NCBI GenBank assembly: GCA_001600495.1
Contig: BCKE01000002.1
Span: forward strand, 764,004 to 828,003
Direction of reading: 5' to 3'
Source of the DNA: Pilasporangium apinafurcum
Taxonomy: Eukaryota > Oomycota > Peronosporomycetes > Pythiales > Pythiaceae
Length of the DNA: 64,000 bases
The first letter of the stretch is position 1. Every line of letters starts with the position of its first letter. Both the position numbers and the translations under genes were made by a program. The notes beneath the pieces are model-generated. The model worked only from the letters and a program-made list of their open reading frames with translations. It did no database searches and was not told the origin of the DNA. Positions 9,527 through 20,509 of this stretch are shown one piece after another.

Positions 9527-11865
9527 CTATAATGCTCGACGATTAGGATGCGCAGGAGGACGGCTAATTTGTCGAGAACTACTTTGAGAAGATGAATCAC
9601 TCATGCTGTAATCGTGGAAGCTATCGCTGCTTGTGAACGAGCCACGAGATATTCCACTTCCACCCCCAAAGCCATCAGTGACGCCATTGCTGCCGCTAGT
9701 GTAGCTCGACCCTGGGTTTGATCCTCCCATGTTTTGGCTTCGTTGTTTTGCTTTGGCGCCTGCTTTCAGGGTCTTGTACCATTTTTCGTATTTGGCCAGC
9801 ATTTCGTCCTTCAATGAAACAGTGCACATACTGGCTAAGTTCATTCAACGAACTAACGGTACAGCTTGCATAGATATTACCTTGCTTTTCATAGCCTCAG
9901 TTAGCTGAGCAATTTCTTTTTCTTGCATTTTGAGTTTCTCTTTGAGTACTGCAGTATCAGCACTGTATAAAAGACAAGGTGAAAGGCCTGATCCAACCAA
10001 CAGATGGTCAGTTTCTTGCAAGCTTCGCACCTGATAGTGTTCGATGCCGCTGCGGAAAGATTCCCTCGCTCCAATTGATCACGTTGACGACGCCATTCTT
10101 CCAGCGCTCGTTTGATCATTATCAGCTATACAAGAACAATTTCAGTAGCCAATAACACTCTCAGCATTCTTCTTATCGCGTTATCAATAGCGATATGAAG
10201 CACGAACCTTTTGATTATAATGGGTCTTGAAGCGATCCATCGATTCCTGAATTTCTCGATTCTCAGTCTGGACATTTGTCAACGCATCACATTTCTGTAT
10301 ACAAATTTCATGTGAGCGAAATCCACACATTTGAATATTTAGACTATCTGTAAAGTGTCACTGGAATATTACTGATTGGATCCACTTACCGTCACTAACT
10401 TTGTATTCTCATTGCTGAGCGTCTTCACCGTGTTTAAGAGACGTACAATTTCATACTTTTGATGCGCGATCGTTTCCTGTAGATTCTGAATATCATGCGT
10501 GTCTACGCTTCCATTGTTTGCGCTTAATGTTCTTTCCCGGGAATGCAGGTCTGTCCCGTTTGGAGCTGCTGTCATTCTGGCATTAAACGAAGAGCTACTA
10601 TGGGAAGTATTTGATATTCCCCTTTGCTTGTGAAGTCGGTCATCAACAGGTGATCGAGGGCCGAGTTGTTTTTCCATCAACCTATAAGGAACAATATAAG
10701 TTGATTGTTTCTTCATGTGGATGACTGGGAAGTTATATTGAGCCTCCATGTCATACCGAACACGTTGATTTCGCATACGAGATGCTACAGCTGCACGCAG
10801 AGTAGAGCCACCATCAACCGCAGTTGCATGAACACCAATGGACGTTCTAACAAGAGACATACACAAGCATTTAAGCGTAACTGTGCCTAGTCTTGTCATA
10901 CTGATTGCCTTACCGCGCTTTCGACGGTACAAAGAAAAAGGAATCACCCAAAGACGATGAGAGATGGCGTGACGACATTAATACATTATTCTGCAAGCAT
11001 GGAGACGAGCATTGTTGAACTTAATGTATCATTCCCATGAAAGAATGGAGAAGAACGTTGGTTTCCGTTTGCCTACCTTGTCCGATGATCCAGCACTTGA
11101 GAGACCGATTTCATGTAATCTTCGCCACAACTCCTCCATTTCATCGGCTGCCATGTTTAATTGTGCTTCGACCGCACCACTTTTATAATTGGATACTAGA
11201 TCGATGAAAGAACAATGAGCAACATGATGATTACAGTCAAAAGAATGGGATGCCCATGCTCGGATCCACTTGTGTAACACTACAGTATACCTGTCTGTTT
11301 ATTGAGTACTTTGTCGTCACTGGGTAATGACGACGTTTTCTGCATCACATCTGGTTCGATTGCATCGCGATCTGTGTCCTGGTCATCTTCGTTTTCTTTG
11401 TGGGCTTCGTCTACTGCTGGTTCTGATGGACTTTCGTCCATCTTTTGCTCTGGCTGTGGGTTTCTCGCTCGTGCCTCCTTCGATCGATATTCGTAATTCT
11501 CCGCGAGAAGCATCAAAGCATCAATCGTGCGCTTATCGGAAATACTATTGGCAGCCTCTAGGAACTTCTCACTCGCTAATCGACCTTCTCGCTCTGCCTG
11601 CACAAACTACACGTCGTCGCTTCTTTTCAATCAGTCATAGTGCAACATACAATCGCCTTTTTTGTTCATATTTAGACATGCAGACAAGATTAAACCAACA
11701 TCCACGTACATCTTCTTTCTTTAGGGCCTCTTCTGCACGGACAGCATGGAAATGAGCTTGCACAGCGGGTGAAGATGTCGCGTATTCCTCATTTTCGATG
11801 ACCTTCCACATGCTACTTCTCACCAAATTGCTGAGGAGAAACTTGCTATCTCCAGTTAGATGCAT
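9527..11865 (-). CDS. MIT-like / coiled-coil protein with NRBF2-like layout (531 aa, 10 exons)
   Basis: Probably a helical adaptor. Exons: 11865-11710, 11606-11291, 11195-11077, 10990-10914, 10846-10757, 10681-10390, 10294-10208, 10125-10031, 9962-9881, 9808-9527, closing in frame at 531 residues. The N-terminal 100 residues (AHFHAVRAEEALKKED, then REGRLASEKFLEAANSISDK) resemble a three-helix MIT domain. An acidic linker follows, then a short GDSFFFVPSKAR motif and a long coiled coil (LQETIAHQKYEIVRLLNTV through LKEKLKMQEKEIAQLTEAM). The C-terminus is a Ser/Gly-rich tail. In animals, MIT plus coiled coil is the plan of NRBF2, an autophagy PI3K-complex subunit; the resemblance here is architectural, so function is inference. 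The last acceptor (AAG at 9809) and the retention or removal of the 75-base intron at 10682-10756, which stays open in frame, are uncertain. Confidence 0.6.
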
Positions 11866-11956
11866 CTATGATACTCATACTATTGGACAAAAATACCACA
11901 ATTATGGACTTTTATCCAATTAAAAGATGTGTCTCTTCATTTTGGATTTTGTGATC

Positions 11957-14900
11957 TCAGAAATCGACATCAAAATCAGTATCATCCTTCGTCGATGTAT
12001 CAACTCCACGCACTGAGAATGGCTTGTTGATGCTGCTTTGCATGACTGAACTCGCTGCTGCTTTGGTCTTGGTATTTTCTAAGACTGTAATAGATCTACC
12101 ACTTCCAATGAGATTGTGAAGATCCACTTCGTCTTCCTCTTCGAACTCAGAATAATCGCCCATCTTGCCGCCACGCAAGAGCTGCCACCATGAAAAAGCA
12201 ACAGATGAGGAAAAAATCAAAACATAATTTCTCCATCTGCTTTTTGCACAAAACAATGCCAACCTTCTGAGATAACTTCGTGGAAGGTGATGCCATGGTA
12301 TTAAGGAAATCATCGGAGGAGGCATTTTTCTTGAGCCTATGCCACAAACAGAGACATATCAAAAATGCTTACACACTCCTGCAAAAATATTGCAGAATTT
12401 ATGAAACTCTCGTACCCACTTGAGGCGATGCTGAACGTCTTTGGCTTCGGTGGGCTCTGGTGCTGAAGAAATGCTGTTTGAAGTAATGATGGTATCTCCA
12501 TTCGCTCTTCCTTTGCTTCTTGTCCCGTAGCTGCCGGACTGGATGTCATGGTCTGTGGACGCTTTGGCGGAGACGAAGACAAAGATTCCCTTCGTTGATT
12601 ACCTGAGGGCACTTCGCATACTGTGAAGAGAAATTCACGTAGCTGCGGGCAACATCATAGAATTAGAAATAGCGACTTCATCATAATACCGATGAGTCGG
12701 TGCTGCAAAAGATGCAGATCCTATACACCTTTCTTTGGGATCTCTGATTGTCTGAATCATGGTGTAAGAAAGCCGATCCAAACATATCAACCAACTCGGA
12801 TGCCGATAGGGCTTTCAGTGTTAGCAGTTGTTTCATGTGATTTGACAACAGTTTCCACAAATCTGCAGCATAGACATGATTTTGAAAACCAACAAGATAA
12901 TAAACTTAACAACCGATCCAGAACCTGCATACACTCACCAAGCTCTTTGTCTTTGGAACTTTGGTGAAGCTTGCGTATCTTTTGGTCGTTCATAATCCCC
13001 TCAAAGGCTCTAGCAGGAAATATGACTGTATAGTACACTCCAGTTATTCAAAGAATCGCCAACCTCACGCTGAAACGACATGCACAACCTGGTCCAAGAT
13101 CTCGTGAAAGATCGAGAATGAGTTCGAAGCAAATATCCGACCCAAAAAAGGCGATTTGAGCCTTGCGACCGCCAACTGCCATCCTACCAGCCATAGCACA
13201 GGTTAGTAGTGTTACACTCCTACCAAGATATTAAAGTTCATTAGCTACATACTTGACCAACTCCCGCTTTGTTTCGTTGGACGAAGGTGCATCTAGAATT
13301 CCGCCAAACTGATCACCTTCCGCTGCCCCCTCCTCAACACGGCTAATTAACGCGCTCAAGGCTTTGAGTCGGTCTGGCATTGACAGTCTTTCAGTAGGTG
13401 AAACCTTTTCCTCCAGCAATATTGTCAGGGATCTATGTGGATAACGCAAATCAGCTAGTAAATCACAATCTTACCTCTTCTCTTGGTGCCTCGTTCACAG
13501 ATGTGAAACTTTGATTGTAATTGGTACTCAAGTGTTGATCATTTTTCGTCGGTGGTAGAGCATCCACTTGCTTGAAACTATCTAAGAACTCGCCTGAGCG
13601 CGTGGTTCGTGATGCTTCCAAATCTATACTTTCGATACTTTTTACACTCGATAACATACCAATGTCTTCCAGATTTTCCGTACTGGATGTCATCGACAGT
13701 GGACGCACAAGATCCGAGACATGGCTCTGTACCGAACTTCGCAATATCACATTTGTAGGCTCAAAAGAGGCACCAGTCATGGTATCAAAATCCGCAATTG
13801 CCTTGTGTGAATCATCTATCTTTTCAACCACAGGATCCGCATCATGATCATCCGTAATGATACTATTGACAGAAGAATTGATAAATGAATGCACTGAAGG
13901 AAGATCGTCTTTGTGTTCGCTCATGTCGTCAGCACGCGTCTGGTCTAGCGGAATACGCAACGAATTTTCTTCGTTATCAGCATGCATTGAATTGGCCTCA
14001 GATATGCTTGGATCCGGGATGGTTTCTTGATGCGACTCACTAGTGAGGTTAGTAATTAAAGGAGTCGACATTTTTGTCTCCATATAATGATTTAAGTCGT
14101 GTGAGCTCGCCAAGATGACTGATTGATCACTTTTTGACTCACCTGCAATATCATTTGGCATATTTTCAAGTGGCAACGCTCCGTTCATGCCATTTGAACG
14201 ATCAAAAAAATCAGTTTTCTTACTGCCTCGAATATCATCAGTACCGACCACGTCGCTGGGAATACTTCTTGTAGACGAGACCAAATCTTGATCGATAACA
14301 TGAGAAGACTCCGTGGACTGATAGCACACCGAGTTTGAATTCGAAACTTGTTCTTCTTTGGATGCGTCCTGTTGTGAAATATCAGTGTTTTCCACAGCCC
14401 TGTCATCATTTTGCTTCACTACTTCATTTATTGACGGTATAACGTAAATGGGCGTATCTGCTTCAGCTGGTTTTGCACTGGGCTGTGTGCTGCTGCTTCT
14501 TGTTTCTGAGAAATCGGAAATGGTGTTTATTTGATGCACTGGTGCACATACTGCAGGCATTGTACTTCCTGGTGGAGAGTATACTTGACTTACTTGAGAC
14601 ACTACTGATGTTAATATGGCTGAAGTAGGGAGAGTGCTATCAAATATCGATGATACGTTCGGTTGAGCTTGCATATTAATAGTAGCTTGAGTTACCGCCG
14701 TCGACCTTGATAGAAATTGGTCTTGCCTCACGTCAGTAAAAGGCAAGGGATCGGTTGTGTTTGCAAAGGCCGGATTATGCAACGTGGAGTGTTTATCCAA
14801 ATGCATCGGCTTTGGCGACTCGAGTATATTCGCATCTACAGTTGGTACACGTTGATTCTCACCACCACCATTATTTACTTTCGCGAGCTGTCCATTGGAG

Positions 14901-16390
14901 AATGAGCTTAGATCGGCATGTGACTTAATGGCTCTAGTATGTTTGTTTTCTGGTGACGGAGATGGTTCCACAGGAACCAGCGATTGCGTCTCTGCTAAGT
15001 AGTGAAGATCCGTTTGTGCTGAGTACAAGGAGCCATAAACATCACTTGCGATGCTTCCCTCTTTAACACGGTTGAATTCATTTACACTTTTAGACGCAGC
15101 AGCTCGAGATGCCATTGGTTTGGGAATCTGAATTGTCAGCCCATGTGGCAGAGCTTCTTCTCTGATTGGAGGTTCTTCGAACTGAAGTGAACTGAGCACA
15201 CCAGATAAATAGTTAGAGACGAGCTCATTGCATTTTGCGTATACAATAAGAACCTATTTGCTTGGCGAAGAGCGTTCAGCGCACTTCTTGGCGAAAATGT
15301 ATCGAATATTTGCTCTGCATTCAGTACGTTGTGCATCAAATATCATATAATAGTAACCACATATGATGCATACCCACGTACTATTAATGTCTTCACTCAG
15401 CTCATAATTCTCTGTCAACTCAGTAGCAGCTTGTTGTCTCAGGTAGGTTCTTGCTCCCAACGCATGCTCCCTGATGCTCTGGTCTAACTGCATCGCTAAT
15501 TAGTGAAAACAACACATAGATAAGCAATGTAGAGTATTGCCAGTTATGCAATAAACGAATACAGTACCTTGTGTCACGCTTTGATTTCGCAACATGTCTC
15601 GCTCGCAGGCTTCATTTTTCTCGAGGTTCTGGGATAGCTCAATCTCGTGACTCTACAGTGGAAAATAAAGTCAGTCACGCTTAAACAGTTGTGGATACAA
15701 TGCTAATGTACAGGGCCACCGTTTGACGAATCAGATTGTTCAGTGTTTGTTCTCTTTCAAAAGTCTATAAGCAGTACACATATTCACTCGTGTTATCAAC
15801 AGGAAATACAATACATTTATGACATGACCGTATATTTACACAATCCCATACTTTCTTTGCAAGATATCGCCGACGATCCACTGCCCGCTTCTTCTCCTCG
15901 AGGGATCGTAGCTTCATAATGCGTTTTTCCTGCAGTTTTTCTTGCCATGCTGGGTATACATCTTCGATTTTACGGAAATACCGCGCTTTTTCGCGTGTCA
16001 TTTGCGCAGTCGACGACGTGAGGTCATTTTTCTGTCGTAGATATGTCTCATTGACTCTCTTTTGCGTCTCGTGCACTGAACGAATGAAGTCATCGTTGCG
16101 TAATCGCGCTGCAACAGCAGCGGAGCGCAGTTTTTTCCATTTTTGCTTGGCATTCTGTATATTAATTGCACTAAATTCTGCTGCAGTCGCTTCCCGAAGT
16201 GCTATTCGCTTCTCAATGGCGACACGCCGTGCAGTTCTATCAATATTCAGTTGCCACCAATAAATGAGGGCAAGAGAAGCACATTTAAACACTAGTGAGC
16301 TTCATCCCAATGTAAAGCTACAAGAATAACGTACAATTCCTCGCGGTTTCTCCGCAGTTCATCCATGCGAAGCACATAACTGTTTGACAT
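11957..16390 (-). CDS. Large coiled-coil / disordered protein of unknown function (1,161 aa, 13 exons)
   Basis: Not recognised. Exons: 16390-16335, 16236-15852, 15764-15712, 15650-15568, 15495-15374, 15253-13475, 13410-13253, 13183-13064, 13009-12939, 12862-12729, 12642-12416, 12336-12264, 12181-11957. They close in frame. The N-terminus (MSNSYVLRMDELRRNREEL) leads into a basic coiled coil of about 250 residues rich in Arg, Lys and Glu (EKLQEKRIMKLRSLEEKKR). The middle 560 residues or so are Ser/Thr/Asp-rich and probably disordered. The C-terminal 300 residues look folded and helical (FFGSDICFELILDLSRDL; LWKLLSNHMKQLLTLKALSA), ending in an acidic tail DTDFDVDF. The acceptor at 13411 is my least certain junction. 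It is divergent from SMC2 across 327 bp and ends 91 bp before the NRBF2-like gene starts, in the same orientation. Confidence 0.65.
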
Positions 16391-16717
16391 CTATCTCGAT
16401 TGCTAATTCATTTGCGTATCTTCAACAGACGCACACTCCTAAACTCGAGCCAAGCCGAGTGGGAATGTGGCTTGAGTAACAATATGAAGTAGCGGTATAA
16501 GCTGGGTCGATCTGATCTGAGTTTAGGTTTCCGGCGTTATTTACATCCAAGCAGTAAGGTTAAAACCCGGGTTTCTGTTTTTTCGGCCCGTTTTTTTCGT
16601 TTGAAAAGTGAACGAAGGCGCGCAACAAATTGGTCACAAGTTGAACCGAGTGCGGAAAGGAAGTGAGTGGCAAAGAGGAAGAAGGAAAGAGATAAAAGCC
16701 GTAAAGAGCGATACAGG
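16391..16717. promoter_or_regulatory. Divergent promoter region shared by the coiled-coil gene and SMC2
   Basis: Only 327 bp separate the two start codons, so the core promoters and both 5' leaders must fit here. Whether control is shared is inference. No TATA or known stramenopile initiator was pinned down with confidence. Confidence 0.4.
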
Positions 16718-19700
16718 ATGCACATTGAAGAGATCATTCTCGATGGGTTCAAGTCATACGCTACGCGTACCGTCGTGAGTGGCTTTGATCCGCGGTTCAA
16801 TGCCATTACGGGATTGAACGGCAGTGGCAAGTCCAACATTCTCGATGCCATTTGCTTCGTCTTGGGAATCACAAACCTCACGCAGGTACGCGCCAATAAC
16901 CTCCAAGAACTCGTGTACAAACAGGGTCAAGCTGGTGTGACAAAGGCGAGTGTTACAATCGTCTTCAACAATCAAGACACAAAAAGCTCACCTGTCGGGT
17001 ACGAACAGTATGAGCAAATCTCGGTGGCGAGACAGGTCGTGATCGGTGGACGTAACAAATATTTGATCAATGGCCACACGGCACAAGTGAGCCAGGTGCA
17101 GAATTTGTTCCACTCGGTGCAGTTGAATGTGAACAATCCGCATTTTTTGATCATGCAGGGGCGCATCACCAAGGTACTCAACATGAAGCCTCCAGAAATT
17201 CTCGGTATGATAGAAGAAGCCGCCGGCACACGGATGTACGAAAATAAGAAGTTAGCTGCATTAAAGACTATGATGAAAAAGGAAAAGAAAGTAGAGGAGA
17301 TCAACAACATCTTGGCAGACGAAATCACACCGACGCTGGAGAAACTTCGTGCCGAGAAAACACATTATCTCAAGTGGGCTGCGAACAACACTGAGATGGA
17401 ACGACTGCAACGATTTTGCATCGCCTATGACTATCAGAAAGCACAGGACGCGCTGAAAAACACCAAGCACAATGTTGAAAAAATGCAACAAGCACAACGT
17501 GATGCCATCCAGCAGGAAGAAGAGCTTGGACAGGAAATTGAACAAGTAGAGGAGGAAATGCGTAAGCTGCACAAACAACGAGACAAGGAAATGGGCAAAG
17601 AGTTCCAGAAATTGAAGGACAATGTCGAGAAGATTGAGAAAGAAGTGGTGAAGTATACAACGAAGCTTTCACATTGCAAGGCCTCTTTGGAGCAACAAGC
17701 TAAGGCTGAAAAGGCCATGAACGATCAACGACTTGAAGCTGAGCAAAACATGAAAAAGCTGTCAAAAGACATCGAAAAAGCCAAAAAGAAAGTTCAACAA
17801 GTTGAAGCAGCGTTTGCAGCTAAAGAAGCGGAAACAAGCGATTATCAACGGCAAATTCAGGCACTTAATGCAGGTATGGCACAAAGTGGTGACAGTGATG
17901 AGTCCTTTTCGGAGCGTTTGGCGGCAAAGCAACGGGAATTGCAAGAAAATAATACTGCAATCAAGCAAATTAATCTAAAATTGAAGCATCTTGAAGATAA
18001 CATAAAGCAAAAGCGACTGCAGATCCAACAGACACAGAACAATAATCACAGCCTTGATCGTGAACGCGAACAAAAGCTCGCAGAGTTGGAGCACATGCGA
18101 CAGAATATCTCTCAGCTTACAGCACGATTTAATCCAGATGAGGAGCGGCGTTTACACGATGAGAAACGAACCCTCCAAGAAAAAATTGCGTATTGTGAAC
18201 GGGAGGTGGACGAAGCCTCATCTGGACTGTCTTCTCGCCTAGATTTCAAATATACGGATCCATATTCCAACTTTCAGCGAGATAGCGTTAAAGGTGTGCT
18301 CGCAAAGTTGTTGGAAACGAAGCATGACTGGTCAGCCCTTGCACTAGAAATTGCCGCCGGCGGGAAGTTATACCAAATCGTTGTCGATAATGAAAAGACA
18401 GCGAAGGATATTTTGAAGTTCGGTCGTTTGATGAATCGCGTGACAATTATCCCGCTGAATCGTATTTCCCGTCGTACGGTCGATCAACGCAAGATTCAAA
18501 TGGCGAAGCAGCTTGCTCATCAACAGGGTGGGAAAGTTTGGGAAGCCATGGAACTAATTCATTTTGAGAATGAAGTTCGTCCTGCGATGGAATATGCGTT
18601 CGGATCGACTCTCGTTTGTGAGACAAGCGAGCTTGCCAAGAATGTTACCTTCCACAAAGATATCAAGGTGCGTACTGTTACCCTGGATGGAGATTCATAT
18701 GACCCTGCTGGTACTTTACAAGGTGGATCTGCACCATCGAGTGGTACTCCAGTACTTCTGAAACTCCACCACCTCATCAAGAGTACGCGGCAGTTAACAG
18801 AATTGAAACGTGAATATCATGATGTCTCACGAACACTTGCAACGATGAAACAGGTAATGCTATTACATCACCTCAAGGTACCACACTACCCGACTTGTAC
18901 TAACCTTTATAAAAATATTTTGTGTAGGATGGGGACAAGTTTCGGCAGATGCGTCAACAAATTGAACTAAAGGAGCATGAGCTGCACTTGCTAAGCGATC
19001 GGATTGCAGATAGCGCCTATGCTCAACTTGAGCGAGAGCTTACTGCATCCGAAGAGCAATTTGAGCATGAGAAAGAGCAGCTCGTGGCAAGGAAAGAATC
19101 TGTCACGCAGCTCAACAAGGAAGTGAAGCAATTGGAATCTGATATTACCAATATGAAGCAATCACGCCAATCGAAGATTGGTATTCTTGAAGAGCGATTT
19201 GCAAGTGCTAAAAAAGAAGCGCAAAAACTCAGCGTAGAGTTGAAAACGGTTCAGCAGGAATTGTCTGAAGTGGTTTTGGAATCGGAATCTGCCGAACAGG
19301 AACTCGAAAGCACAAACGAAAGTGTATTGGCAGTGCAAAAAGAAATCGAAGTATTTCGCAAAGAAGAGCAGAAAATGGAAGACAAAGTCGCAGAAATTCA
19401 ACGCACATATTCTGAAGCTTCGAAGCAATTGGAAGAAAGAAGAAGCCATCTGACACAGTGCGACCAACAACTGAAAGACCTTGCAGAGAGGCAAAGTGAA
19501 CTATCAAAAAAGAAGAGTGGTCTTGAAATTGAACGAAAGAAAGCAGATCATAAGATCTCTCGTCTAGTGAAGGAAGAAGGAGATGCAAAACTGCTTGTAA
19601 AGAAGCTGGAGAAATCGCATCCATGGATTGAAGACGAAAAAGAGTATTTCGGCCGCGAACATACTGACTACGATTTTCAACGCAGAGATCCAGCCACCGC

Positions 19701-20343
19701 TAATCGCCGATTATTGGAGCTAAAAGAAACTCAAGGTGCTCTGTCGAAAAAAATCAATAAAAAAGTGATGGGGATGATTGAGAAGGCTGAGCAAGAATAC
19801 CAAGGGCTGATGAACAAGCGTCACATTATTGAAAACGACAAAGAGAAGATTACATCAGTGATAAAAGAACTTGATGCAAAAAAGAATGAAGCATTGCAGA
19901 CAACGTGGGTGAAAGTTAACAAGGATTTCGGCTCGATTTTTAGCACACTATTACCAGGCACACACGCGAAGCTTGATCCACCAACAAACGGCACTATTTT
20001 GGATGGTCTTCAAGTTCGTGTTGCGTTTGGTGGAGTTTGGAAAGAAAGCTTGACAGAACTGAGTGGAGGACAGCGATCTTTGCTCGCATTGTCACTTATC
20101 CTGTCGCTTCTCCTATTCAAACCAGCACCAATGTATATTTTAGATGAGGTTGATGCCGCATTGGACCTTTCGCACACACAGAACATTGGTCAAATGATTC
20201 GATCGCATTTTTCCCACTCTCAGTTCATTGTCGTCTCGTTGAAGGAAGGCATGTTTAACAATGCCAATGTCGTGTTCCGCACCAAGTTTGTTGATGGTGT
20301 CTCGACTGTCGCACGTACTGTGTCCAAGTCTAGCTCCATATAA
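16718..20343 (+). CDS. SMC2: SMC2, condensin ATPase subunit
   Basis: Structural maintenance of chromosomes protein; pairs with SMC4 to form the ATPase core of condensin and compacts mitotic chromosomes. Exons 16718-18853 and 18928-20343 (74-bp intron) encode 1,183 residues, close to human SMC2. The start [18 protein letters not shown] matches the universal SMC2 N-terminus, so earlier in-frame sequence is taken as 5' UTR. Visible: Walker A ([12 protein letters not shown]), conserved [18 protein letters not shown], two long coiled-coil arms, a hinge ([20 protein letters not shown] to [10 protein letters not shown]), ABC signature [15 protein letters not shown] and Walker [13 protein letters not shown]. 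The signature and the full N-terminal motif set distinguish it from SMC1, 3 and 4. It converges on the giant gene with a 166-bp gap. Confidence 0.97.
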
Positions 20344-20509
20344 GCAGCGTTGCGAAATGAGAGGTATTTGTTGGGCATATTATTTTCCAACTCGTCGCGA
20401 TCTGCATGGTGAAAAAATAATGACTTCATCTTATATTGTGACTATATACACGTACACTGCACTTGCCACTCACGTATAACTCAATTGTGCTCATGTTATT
20501 TCTCAATAC

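Noticed and set aside
16537-17328. Minus-strand open frames opposite SMC2
   Set aside because: Shadows of the SMC2 N-terminal coding sequence; hydrophobic and Cys/Phe-rich composition is the antisense of Lys/Glu codons.
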